A stretch of DNA of 64,000 nt, from the NCBI GenBank assembly GCA_018873225.1, contig JAEILZ010000001.1, positions 8,308,001 through 8,372,000 on the forward strand, written 5' to 3'. A model generated the notes under the pieces. It ran no database searches and was not told the origin of the DNA. It worked only from the letters and a program-made list of their open reading frames with translations. The translations under genes and the position numbers were made by a program. This DNA is from [Phialemoniopsis] sp. UDSM-2020. Its lineage: Eukaryota; Ascomycota; Sordariomycetes; Thyridiales; Thyridiaceae. Positions 51,778-62,726 of the stretch are shown piece by piece. The first letter of the stretch is position 1; each line of letters opens with the position of its first letter.

Positions 51778-53775
51778 ATGAAGCTGTCCAAGATGTGTCG
51801 ACATACCCCTCGGGCTCGCTGGTCATCCTTGATGCTTTCATTGCTTGTTGGTACCTTGTCTTTCTTCCCTCTCTCAGCCTCTGCTCTATCAGTGCAGAAC
51901 AACACGGGTTTCCGCTACGATGAAGAGAGTTTCTATCTCAATGGCAAGCCTTACCAAATCATTGGAGGCCAAATGGATCCTCAGAGGGTCCCACGCGAGT
52001 ACTGGGCTGATCGCCTCAACAAGGCGCGTGCCATGGGTCTCAACACGGTATTCTCCTACGTGTACTGGAATCGACTGGAGCCTCGACCGGGGGAGTGGGA
52101 TTTCTCTGATCGCAACGATATAGCTGCATGGTTCAAACTAGCCCAGGAGGCAGGCTTGAGCGCCGTGGTGCGCCCTGGCCCATTCATCGGCGCCGAGCAT
52201 GAGTGGGGAGGTTTGCCATCTTGGTTGTCCGAAGTTCCCGGCATGACCATACGCAGCTACAATGAACCTTTCCTGAACTATACGAGAACGTACTTCAATC
52301 GCATTGGAGAGGTGCTGAGGCCGCTTCAGATCACGGCCGGCGGTCCCATTGTCATGGCGCAGGTCGAGAACGAATACGGCAGTTACGGCAACGAGACGAA
52401 ATACATCGAGGCTCTGAGAGACAGCTTGAAGGAAAACTTCGACATCACACTCTATCAAACCGACTCAGGCGACCCGATCAACCTGTCGAATTCGGTGGTC
52501 GAGGGAGTCATGGCTCAGATTGATGGACTGTCAGTCAAGGGGTTCGAGGTTCTCAAGAATTTCTCTTTACCTGCTTCGAGCCGCGGGCCTCTCCTCAACG
52601 GCGAGTATTACACAACGTGGTTTGACGGTTGGGGCACCAACTCATCCCACGTCGTGCCTGGGGGCACGTACTTTCAGTCATTGTACGCCAACGAAGACGT
52701 GCAGTACGTTCTCGAAGGGAACAACTCCATCAGTTTCTACATGTTTCATGGTGGCACAAACTGGGAATTCGATAGCTCGAGCTTCTGGGACGGCAATGGC
52801 TATCTTCTTCCCGTCACGACTAGCTACGACTATGGTGCACCACTGGACGAGACTGGCCGTGTGACTCCACTGTACAAGACCCTCCGGGAAATCATCACCA
52901 AGTACGGCCGCGACTCGAGCGACGTGCCTGATGTGCCCGACAATATACCCATGATGGCGACGCCCGAGATCCCGTTGTCTCCTTCGGCTGGTCTGTTCGA
53001 CCACCTAGGCCGGCCTAACGTCACTGCCGATAACCCATTATCCATGGAGCAGCTGAACCAGTCATATGGATTTGTTCTCTATGAACACAAAGTCAAGTCA
53101 GCCATCCGTGGGCCCGTCGTTGCGGGTGACCACCCTCGCGACCGGATCATGGTCTATGTGAATGGCAAGCGCATCGGAGTGCAAGACATGATCTACTCCA
53201 ACCCGCCTCCGGTCGAGGTTTCTCTTCGTGCAGGCGACAAGCTCCAGCTTTTGGTGGAGAACCTCGGCCGCATAAGCTTTCAGCATCCAATGGACGATCA
53301 GCGCAAAGGCATCGTTGGAAATGCAACCATCAACGGCTCGATCCTCGCGGGCTGGTCCATGTACTCTCTGCCCCTCGTGGAGCCCCCCGCATACATTCAA
53401 AATTCGATTCCTGGGACGGAACGGGAAAACTCCGAGCTTGCCACCGTGGGCAAGGGTTCCGGCCCGGTTTTCTACCGAGGCAAGCTGCCCTCTACAGTAA
53501 CTGGAACTGATGACCGAGCGCGCGACACTTTCTTGCGCCTTGAGGGAGTCACCAAGGCGGTGGTGTACGTCAACGGGAAGAACATTGGGAGATACTGGGT
53601 CATCGGTCCGCAACAGAGTCTATACGTCCCCGGCTGTTATCTGAACAAGCAAGGCGACAACGACTTGGTCATTCTGGAGCTTTCGCCTCAGGATCACCAA
53701 CGTCCGACTGCGCAAGGCCATCCTTCGCGGATCTGGGGCAACAATTATGACCCCGACGCCCCAATCATACAGTGA
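51778..53775 (+). CDS. GH35 beta-galactosidase, secreted, single exon
   Basis: Retaining exo-beta-galactosidase of 665 residues. The ATG at 51778 is used; the frame is open a little further upstream but lacks an ATG. The amino terminus has a basic region then a hydrophobic signal core (LMLSLLVGTLSFFPLSASA). The TIM barrel carries RPGPFIGAEHEWGGLPSWL, the acid/base Glu199 in QVENEYGSYG and the nucleophile Glu276 in LNGEYYTTWFDGWG, both judged by family alignment from memory. FYMFHGGTNWEF and SYDYGAPLDE follow. The carboxyl jelly-roll part contains VYVNGKNIGRYW. It is shorter than the roughly 1000-residue LacA-type fungal enzymes and resembles the animal/bacterial/plant-style short GH35 group, which may favour different galactosides. 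There are many potential N-glycosylation sites. Flanked by two GH95 genes. Confidence 0.95.
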   Translation: MKLSKMCRHTPRARWSSLMLSLLVGTLSFFPLSASALSVQNNTGFRYDEESFYLNGKPYQIIGGQMDPQRVPREYWADRLNKARAMGLNTVFSYVYWNRLEPRPGEWDFSDRNDIAAWFKLAQEAGLSAVVRPGPFIGAEHEWGGLPSWLSEVPGMTIRSYNEPFLNYTRTYFNRIGEVLRPLQITAGGPIVMAQVENEYGSYGNETKYIEALRDSLKENFDITLYQTDSGDPINLSNSVVEGVMAQIDGLSVKGFEVLKNFSLPASSRGPLLNGEYYTTWFDGWGTNSSHVVPGGTYFQSLYANEDVQYVLEGNNSISFYMFHGGTNWEFDSSSFWDGNGYLLPVTTSYDYGAPLDETGRVTPLYKTLREIITKYGRDSSDVPDVPDNIPMMATPEIPLSPSAGLFDHLGRPNVTADNPLSMEQLNQSYGFVLYEHKVKSAIRGPVVAGDHPRDRIMVYVNGKRIGVQDMIYSNPPPVEVSLRAGDKLQLLVENLGRISFQHPMDDQRKGIVGNATINGSILAGWSMYSLPLVEPPAYIQNSIPGTERENSELATVGKGSGPVFYRGKLPSTVTGTDDRARDTFLRLEGVTKAVVYVNGKNIGRYWVIGPQQSLYVPGCYLNKQGDNDLVILELSPQDHQRPTAQGHPSRIWGNNYDPDAPIIQ

Positions 53776-54085
53776 TACCCTAGAGGGGACCCTCAGCTTG
53801 TGTCACTCGTCATGAGACCTCGTCTTCTCAATTTTCCAATGGATTTGAGCGGGGGTCTTGGAGGGAGAGCAGGCAGATCCGCTAGTTCTTGTCATGCCAG
53901 ACAGCGTTGACTTGAAAAGCGTGTCACGAAACTTTGACAAGTAATTCGAATTTGGTAGAAAATACGGAATTTCTCGTAGCGTGTGTTATTGTGCTTTAAC
54001 TTCGCATTTCTTGCCTTCAAGCGTAGTAGTAAAAAGAGTTGGCGCACTGATGCACACCAGGATGAACTCTGCCCTTTTTTCCAAT
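53776..54085. other. Convergent spacer between GH35 and second GH95
   Basis: About 310 bases between two stops. AT-rich around 53920-54030, consistent with 3' untranslated regions. Nothing else seen. Confidence 0.45.
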
Positions 54086-56518
54086 TTATACCGTCACCAC
54101 GTACTCCTTGCCCGCCTGCGTACCCACAGACTCAGTCTTCATCACGCCGTCAATCGAAAACTCTAGACCATCCTGCACCCGCACCTTGAGCGGCTTGCCC
54201 TTGAGCGACTTGATCTTGGCGCCCATGACCTTGCCGTCCTTCCACTCCATATCGACAAGGAACCCGCCGCGCGCCGCGAACCCCTTGATACTGCCACTCG
54301 CAAGACCACCGCTCGCAGGGATCGCGGGGCCCAGGTGCAGGACCCCGGCGTGGCTCTGCAGGACCATCTCGATCAGCGCCGAGACGATGCCCGAGTTGCC
54401 GTCGATCTGGAAGTACCCGCCGTTGCGGCTCATCATGTTGGGCCACACCCAGCGCGCGACGTAGACGACGGCCTCGCCGAGCGCGTTGGCGGCGTCGAAG
54501 AGCCTCGCGTGCAGCACGCTCGCCCAGACGACGCTCCACGACGTCCCGCCGCTGCCGTTGTCCATGCGCCGGCGCAGCAGGTTGTACGCCGCCGCCGCCG
54601 CCGTCTCGTTGATCAGCGGGCTGACCCACGTGCCCGGGTGCACGCAGACCAGCGGCGAGAAGTGCCTATGCCCTTTGTCGTTCTCCTCGTAGTCGCGCGA
54701 GAACTCGAGCAGCTGGCCCTCGGAGCCGACGGTCACGCCCTCGATGCCGGCGCGGAAGTCGGCGACCTGCTCCACCAGGTCTGTGGTCAGTCCGAGGGCC
54801 GCGGCCATGTCGAGGAAGCCCGTCGTGACCTCCCACATGATGCTGCGGTCGACCATGGGCCCCACGTCCATGCCCGTGTGCTCGCCCGCGACCGACATGC
54901 CCTGCGGGATGACGTACGAGTTCTCGGGCGAGCAGGCGGGCGAGGTGACCCAGTACCCGTTCTCGTTCTTGACGGCGTACGAGCGCATGAACGAGATGGC
55001 GTCCTCGAGGATGGGCAGGGCGACGGCGCGCGCAAAGTCGTCGTCGCCGCTGAAGCGCCAGTGCTCGATGGCCTCGAAGGCGAGCCAGGCGCCTCCCAGG
55101 GGGAAGGGGCTGAAGATGGAGCTCGCGTGGTAGGGGACGCAGTCGCCCGTGATATCGGTGTTGTGGTGGCAGGTGAAGCCCTCGGCGTCGTACATCTCCC
55201 TGGCGACGTCGGCGCCCGTCTTGCGCAGCATGTTGAGCATGTCGTAGACGGGCTCGGCGATCTCGGGCAGGTTGAGCGGCTGGGCGAGCCAGTAGTTCAT
55301 CTCGAGGTTGATGTTGAGCGTGAACTTGGAGTCCCAGGGCGGCACAAAGTCCTTGTTCCACACGCCCTGCAGGTTGGCGGGCAGGGTGCCGGGCCGGGAC
55401 GACTGGATCAGCATGTACTTGCCGACGTTGAAGGTCAGGGCCAGCAGCTCCGGGTCGTCGGTGATGTTGTTGCCCTTGCCCCAGCTGGCGATGCGCTGGA
55501 CCATGTCCTGCTTGCCGACGGGGCCCGAGGTGCCAAAGTCGACCGACGTGCGGTCGTAGTACTTTTGGTAGTCGGCGACGGCCTCGTCGCGCAGCTTGTC
55601 GTAGGTGGCCTCGATGGCGGCGTCGAGGCGGGCGTCGACGACGTCGGCATAGTTGCCTGACGGGTGGTGGTAGTTTGTCTCGGCGTCGTAGAAGATCCAG
55701 ACCTCATTGGCGCCGGAAATCTTGAGGGCAGTCTTATTGGCGCAGACGTGGCCGACACCTAGGCGCACCTTGTTAGAGAGGTGTTTTCAGGTTCAGGCGG
55801 TTTTTCATTTTCATGTCTTACCATCAGAAAGCACAAGCCTAGCCTTGGAAGCATACTTGTAATAATCATCCTGCGACCCCACGCCGTTGAGCGTGATCGA
55901 CAGCGCCTTGGCGTCAACCGAGTTCTCCGTGATGTTCTGGTCCCGCGTGAGCGACACGTTGAACGCGAGCGCGCCGGGCTTGCTGGCCGCCAGCCTAAAC
56001 GCCAGCACGTTGCTCGGGCCGTTGGCAAACGCCTCCCTCGTGTACGTCACACCGTCAAACTCGTACGACACGCCCGTCACCGCCGTCGCCAGGTCCAGCG
56101 TGCGGTTATACTTGCTCACGCCGCCCATCGGGTGCGGGAAGTCAAGCCGCAGCTCGCCGGCGGGCTGGTACCGGCGCATGTCCGAGGGCACGCCGGTGAA
56201 GTTGGCGATCCAGTTGTCGTCGCCCTCGGTGAGCTGGCCCGTGGCGAGCTGCTCGCGCAGGAGGGGCAGGTTGGGCAGGGCGTTTGGGTTGACGCGGTGG
56301 ATGGGCCCGCCGGACCAGATGGACTCCTCGTTGAGGCGGACGAGTTCCTGCTGCGTCCAGCCGTGCAGGGTGGCGCCGAGGCGGCCGTTGCCGATGGGCA
56401 GGCCGGCGAAAAAGTCGCGCTCGGCCGGGGCCGAGTACCACATCAGCGTCGACATGTCGGTCGCCGCGGCGGCGAGGCGGCCGAGCGACAGGGCCGCCGT
56501 TGCGGCGCGGAGCTTCAT
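54086..56518 (-). CDS. Second GH95 alpha-L-fucosidase paralogue, secreted, 2 exons
   Basis: Exons 55822-56518 and 54086-55758 encode 789 residues. A signal-like amino terminus (MKLRAATAALSLGRLAAAA) is followed by MSTLMWYSAPA and GNGRLGATLHG. Active-site positions by family comparison are Asn381 and Asn383 (NINLEMNYW), Glu511 (SPENSY) and Asp685 (QIDGN). GHRHFSPLVCVHPG matches the canonical GH95 pattern better than the first paralogue does. The acceptor at 55759-55761 (TAG) is the only one of the nearby choices keeping frame. Very GC-rich third positions give several antisense ghost ORFs, one of 441 codons. Compared with the 48-51 kb paralogue it has one intron, not six, and quite different sequence, so it is not a recent tandem copy. 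It may act on a different fucose linkage. Confidence 0.95.
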
Positions 56519-57525
56519 GGTGGAGAAGGGCAAGGTGACCTTGGGTCAATTGGACGATTGACTCAATCACTTGATCAAGGCGCAAACGAGAACAACGTGC
56601 GCAACGGGCTATCGGGTAGCTCTAGATGGGCGGAGAGCTATGTCAAGTCGCGTCCGACGTGTTCCTTGCGACATCCGGCGGGCAACCCACAGAAGATTGC
56701 ATGCTGACCTTTTTGATCAAAGGACAAGCCGGAGAAATTGATCGACTTCGGGCCATCATTACGACCAGAGGGAATTAGCAGGATTGCCATGTCAGCTGCC
56801 CAGCTCGTCGAGCTTAGGCACGAGGGTGACATTCTGGGGAAAAAGTCCAGGGGCGTTTATGCCAGGGACCAGACTTTCGGCTCTCCCCGCAGGCAAGGTC
56901 CCATCATTACCCCGACTGTGAGTCCCAATCGGCGATGTTTGTCTGTCGATCGACTAACGGTGATAGGCTGGTGCCATGCTTTTGGATGGGAGTGGCCTCA
57001 CTGACAGCATCAATCCTTTCCCCGCAAGCCAGAAGAACCAGGGCCCCCTGTCACCCCAAAGTTGCTTTCTTTGTGTCGAGGTAGGTAGTTATTATCCGAC
57101 GGATCCAAAATTCACGGGTCATGGTGAAGCGCGGACTGCACTGATGTTGTGCGAGGGCAGCAATAGCTGAAAAGTCAATGGCGAGATCTTTCCAGTCACT
57201 GGTGCTAGTTTGGCTGAAGAATGGCAAGCTTCGAGCTTCTTTGCACCTCGCGCATTCACCCGATGGATGTTTTTGCCCCCAAGAGGCCCAGCTTCGGAGA
57301 TATTTCACGACCCACGACGAGCAGCACCACCCCACACCCGGCTGCGGCAGGGAATCCCAGTACCCGAAAAAAAGAGGACGAGCTTTCTTTGTACACACTC
57401 TCAACCATTAAACTATGTAACAATCTTTCGTACATACAAACATTCATACATACAGCCCGAAGGCGACTCTGGGTCCCCAAAAAAAAAACAGCCAAGGGAA
57501 AGAAACGCCGACGCAACAGCCCGCC
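56519..57525. promoter_or_regulatory. Intergenic, GH95 promoter and GPCR 3' side
   Basis: About 1 kb. The left part upstream of the minus-strand GH95 is expected to hold its promoter. The right part (about 57400-57525) has A8/A9 runs and likely belongs to the GPCR 3' untranslated region. No gene recognised. Confidence 0.45.
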
Positions 57526-59473
57526 CTAGAGGCTATCTAGCTCGCACCCCTTTTGTACCCTCAACGTCCCCACGGGCGGCGCCTTGATGCGCGGGCTCAT
57601 CTCCAGCTCGGCGCTGTCGAGCGAGACGTGGCCCCTGCCGCGCCCAAACGCCATGTCGCCGCCGTGGAAGTGGTGGCGGTAATAATGATGCGGGTGGTGG
57701 TGGCCGTGGTGCAGTCTCCCTCCGCCATGCTCCTCATACTGCCGACTCCGGATCTGCGTCAGCCCGTTCGTCCCAGCCGATGACGAGCCACCAGTCACAC
57801 GCGCCCACCATCCGGCCCCATGCGCCTTCCACGTCTGCGTCCCCTCCTCCCGGACGGTGCGCCAGCTCGTCGTGAAGTAGATGACGGCGTTCCACACCCC
57901 CTGCAGCGGCAGGACGACGGCGCTCGCGAGGTTGAGCCCGTAGCTCACGCGGTCCGGGTAGATGAGGTTGTAGACGCGGTTGATGGAGCTCGGAGTCCAG
58001 GTGACCAGGACGGAGACGGCGAAGACGAAGCTCGTGCGCAGGTAGGCTAGCTTAACGGGGTCCATGTGCCGGAACCGACCCGTCAGGCGCCGCCACGCCC
58101 GTCCGCTGCCGCGGCGCTGGGTGGTCTGCCCGCCGCGGGGCGGGGCTGATGAAGATACGATCTTGGAGGTGACGTGGGAAAAGGCTGGGTGTGACGGGTG
58201 GTGATGGTGGTGCGCCGCGGCTGTGTGGCAGCGGGTCCCGGCGGACGAGATGATAGACTCGTCGTCGTGGGGGCCTGAAGCCCACGGGCATTGGGCGGTG
58301 GCCGACGGCGAAGGCGTTGGGGGCGGGATCGTGAATGTGTCGTATATTTCCGTGCTTATCTCGATGTCATGGGTAACGGTGGGATAGGCGGATGGCGGGG
58401 TGGTGAGATTCTGCATGAGGCCTTGTCAGCGAGTGCACCAGCACGACGAATCAGACACCATCCGACAGCCCAAGGCCAGTGACCGAGGCGCGGGGTCATA
58501 CTGGATTTTCAGCAGTGAGAGACAGACGTACCTTTTCCGCCGAGTCTCTGACGTCCGAGGTCGAGACGCTCTTCCCCTGGTTGCTCAGAGTCAAGTTACG
58601 CAGCTGGTTGCGCTGGTGAAAGACGTGGTAGCCAACGGCCATGTATATAACGGCCGACAGCACGATACACATCCAAATGGGGATGTAGTAGCTATAGATG
58701 CGCAATGTGTTCCAGGTATTGCCGATCCAGCACCACAACTGCCGAAGAGCACGGGGTTAGCAGGCAAACCTCACAAGTAAGCGTCTTACACGTATGTACT
58801 CCGTGATGATAAGAGTGGGAGGTCGTGCAAAATGCGTCATTGGGTACCTCGGGAGGACAAGGTGGCCCGGCGTAATTTCTTTACGGAAAGAAAAAAAGGT
58901 TACTCACGGTCGCATCGCCATAGATCGGGCCTTTGCCAGTCTTGACATGGAGACACACAATGGCCGGAATCATGGGCAGGCCAAAGCACACCAGGCAGTA
59001 CGCCCAGAGGTAGCGCCGAAAGACGGTCGGGTTTGCCGAGAAGAAGAAGACCAGATAGACATTGAAAGCCATGGCAAAGGACCACCATGGATCTGATTGC
59101 ATGAACCTAAAGGTCAAGAAATACTATATCAGCGCTTGTTCTTTATGCAATTGATCAAGTGTCGCGGAGGCGACAGCAGGTGGGGGACTTACATTTCCAG
59201 GAGGAAAGCCTGCGCCTTACAGAGGTCGCTGTCCACTCCGGCTGCAATGCCGGCATAGCCTATCAGACTCGCTACGCTTGCGCCGACATTGGCTATGGAG
59301 GCAAAGAGTATAAAGGTGTTGGGGACGGTCCTTAGTTTCTTGTAGATGGCGAACGTCAAGAAGATCAGGGTGACGCCGATGAGGGAGAGAGACGCGCCGG
59401 CTCTCTCCAGGCTGACGATGACCTGGACCTCGTCTTGCGACAGCATATTTTCTGCTGAGACGGCGACGTCCAT
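57526..59473 (-). CDS. cAMP-receptor-like seven-transmembrane GPCR, 4 exons
   Basis: Plasma-membrane receptor of the fungal cAMP-receptor-like class (Dictyostelium cAR/Neurospora Gpr-1/Aspergillus GprH group), signalling through heterotrimeric G proteins. Exons in coding order: 59193-59473, 58908-59106, 58532-58738 and 57526-58410, giving 523 residues. TM1-2 are in exon 1 (LERAGASLSLIGVTLIFLTFAIYKKLR cut here for family pattern), TM3-4 in exon 2, TM5 in exon 3 (IYSYYIPIWMCIVLSAVIYM). TM6-7 in exon 4 follow a third cytoplasmic loop of about 110 residues, and GVWNAVIYFTTSW ends TM7. That loop carries His5 at residues 296-300, and the cytoplasmic tail has ten histidines within residues 463-478. 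Start is taken at MDVAV. The frame upstream lacks an ATG, and a GTGAGT nearby hints at a 5' untranslated intron. Confidence 0.9.
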
Positions 59474-62400
59474 CGTGAAGGAGAGGGAGAGGAACAGGAT
59501 GGGAGATGCTGACAAGCTGAGTATAAGAAAGCCGGCGACGGCTGACTTGAGCGCAACCACTCACGCGAGGAGGGGGAAATGGCTTGACCGGGTAAGCCCA
59601 GCTGATCCCGACCCTCTGGAGCCGCCCTTTGACGTGCTGCGCACAAACGCGGGTGCGTCGTCTTGGTCGTGTGTTAGTCCTTGTCTCTTGCTGCAATATG
59701 CGGTTGTCTCCCCTCCTGTGGGTGGTGGGAATGACTGCTACCCTGTTTCACGTCTAAAAAGGCCGTTACGGAAGCCTCGAAAAAAGCCACAGCCGATCGA
59801 GGAGGGAGGGGAGGGGGGGCACGACGACGGTATGGGTTGTAAGGCGTCGCGTGTGTTGGGTGTGACTGGATGAACTCGAGCGAGATGGGTAGAAACACGT
59901 AGCCAATGGCGCTCGGGATCGACTTGCCGAGAGATCAGGGCGACAGCGGTCTGCCAGTGTGATCTGAGACTCGAGGCGTTCAAGAGTCTTGGCTTACAGC
60001 TTTAGACCTCGATTCTGACTGGGAAACACGACCGCCACCGACTCGTGGGAAAGGCAGGATAGTTGAAGAAAAAGGGTGGGATGGGACGGGATCTGCCAAC
60101 GCTGGCAGAAGGCTGACCAATTCCCTTGCTTCAAACGAGTTCAAAAAAGGGATGGAACGAAAGAAAAAAAGATGGGGGGTGGCGGTGGACAGCTAACGGC
60201 TGAGCAGGCTGGACTCGAGCTCGGTCAGGAGCAGGGTTGGTGGTGGTGGTCTTGTGTCGATCCGTGAACGGGAGGCTGCGCATCGATGAACCCGGCCTGT
60301 GTCACCAGCGCAGGGTAGGGAGCAGAGCACGTCCAGTTCAAAGTAAGCTCCGAATAGGAACGCGCGCCGGGCCGAGAGGAGCTTTGAGGTGGGTGTATGC
60401 CGTGTTGCCGTGGGGTCTGGGGGGGGCCAGACAAGGGAATCTCGACGCCTGCTTGCAGCGAGGTCACAGTTACATGAACGGCGACGAGATGAAGACGCAG
60501 GCCGGCAGGGATCGTGTTGTCGAATTGCGTGGGACAAACAAAGGTTGATAAAGTCGACAGGGATGATTTTATGTGGTCTGTACGACGGCACATGTATGGG
60601 AGGTGGGCAGTCGGTTGGTCGATGTGCTAGACATGTCCGGACACGACAGGTCGAACCTCATCTCTGGACTGGATCAGTGATATGGGGATGGATATGAGGC
60701 TTTGGAACCTGGAGCAGACGAGACGCAAGATTTGCCTTGGTGGAGCGCAATGGCGGGAGTCTGTGCTCAGATGCAAGATCACGGCGAACACAGTTTGTAG
60801 AACATTGCGACGACAAATGGACTCGAGCGGGCGTTCGCGAGCAAATATGGGCGATGCTGGGGTGTTCGGGCAGCCCTTCTCGCCCATTTCTTAAGGTTCT
60901 TCGAGACATTGGTGTCCGTTTGGACCCGGGCGTACCAAAAAGAGGACGATTGTGGTCTTGGGCGGTATAGAGTTTTGAGGTTGGGAACAGTGAAGCCATG
61001 CTGGATGCGGACAATTTGCGCGCGCCGCGCGTGAAGAAAAGGGTACATGTGCACCAGACATATCAGGCCAGGCCAGGCCAGACCAGGTACATGGGACCGA
61101 GGCCGTCACAGAGGCAGGAAAAAACGCCCTCAATCGCAACGGCCATCGTCCATTGTCGCTGGCGCGCACCTTTTGGTCCTCGATGCTGACGCCCGGTGGA
61201 CATGGTCGAGTCGAGGGCTTGCTGTCGCTTGTCGTAGTGGTTGGTGTCAGCTGCCTCGATGCGAGCTGTTGCGCATGAGAGACACGGGTGGTGAGACCAG
61301 CATGGAGGGCAGCAGGGCAGGGAGACGATCAATCTGGCCGTAGTGATTGGAAAAGATTGCAAAAAGTCGAGCAAACAGTCGGACCCCAACAATGCAGGTG
61401 CTCATTTTTGGCACAGCCCTACCTGCGCCCAACCCTAGCTACCTATCACATGGCCGCCTAAATTGCTTTTTTTCCTTCCCTTTGCATCTTCCAGACGACA
61501 TTCTTCAGCTTCTTTCACTTTCTTATTTGGACGTCATCCGTGCCTCAACCTGATGTCGGCATCTTCTCTGGCCCCGAACAGTTGGAGGAAAAATCGTTCG
61601 ATGAATGCTGCGCCCACGTTCGGATCCCCGTCATGCTCATTTCCCATCCTCGGAGCTGTCTTCCCCCAAAGAGCCCTCTGCGTTGTTCCCCCTCGCGGTT
61701 GGTTGCATCCGGGTTTGCTGTACAATGCAAGCGTCCAGTCTAGGGCCTGAACGCCTCTTTTCGGTTTGACGGCCGCCCAGTCTCGTGTCACCACACCGCG
61801 TCTGCAGCCATGCTACAGCACCCTGGGCATCTCATCCCCCTCCTCAACCTCATTTTCCGCGCCGTGCAGTCTCGTCCCCTCTTTGACGCCCGAGTCTAGC
61901 TTCGTAGTAACAGTAAGAGCCTGCGCTGGCGGCGAAAACTATTATCGACCATAACGCCATCTAATTTCCGACCCTCCATTACAGCTGCGAGGATCCCAGT
62001 AGCTGGAATGCACGCACGCACTACCAACGTCCCGAGTGAAGCCGGGTCGTTTTCTACAGTCCCGGCTACTGACGGTTCGAACAGGGGTCGTCACGATATC
62101 ATTCCTGCTAGATAGGCACTGCATTTCCAAACTCTTCATGAGAACTGACTTGGACCTTCTCCTGAAGTCATGGAAACTATGATGACTTGTCCAAACATCG
62201 GTTGTCTTCAACCCGGTGGGTTGACTACATCCCACCCACACCTCATAGATCAAGAGATCCCTACTTTATGTGATAAGTACGAGAATATCGTTCCTTTATA
62301 GCAGCCAGACTTGAACACAAGGATGGGATGGTCCCCCATCAGGTAATCAGCCCTGAAGCCACTGTCGAGCGACCATTCTACAGCTTATGCAGTAGTATCT

Positions 62401-62726
62401 TCCCACGAATTAGAACGTCCCAGTAGCCCTGCACAACTAGGGTTTCATTCTTCTCGTCCTAGGATTGACGAGCTATTACGATTCCTTGAACTTTACGCAA
62501 CTCGGCATGCAATACTCTGTGATTCGTGGGTGATTATGTGATAGGAGCCCAGCTGAGTCAGTCAAAATCGGGGATATTGATGGTATTGTGTCTAGTCATC
62601 TATTCGCAAACTACCCAAAACCTTTCAATACTTGATTATGCGGTTTTAGATGCAGGAAGTGCTGCTATTGACGCCTCTTGGGCACATTTTGAAATGCCCA
62701 TTCGTACCGCGCCAGATGTTCCAAGG
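59474..62726. other. 3.2 kb region without a supportable gene, upstream of the GPCR
   Basis: Contains only short, overlapping ORFs without motifs. A short tandem AGGCC repeat lies near 61066-61083, and polypurine stretches occur around 59800 and 60160. It may provide a long promoter and leader for the GPCR. Non-coding RNA cannot be excluded. No transposon termini or tRNA seen. Confidence 0.45.

Noticed and set aside
54335..55660. Plus-strand frame of 441 codons opposite the second GH95
   Set aside because: Low-complexity Val/Arg/Asp/Gly/His composition typical of antisense frames in GC-rich genes. The real gene is on the minus strand.
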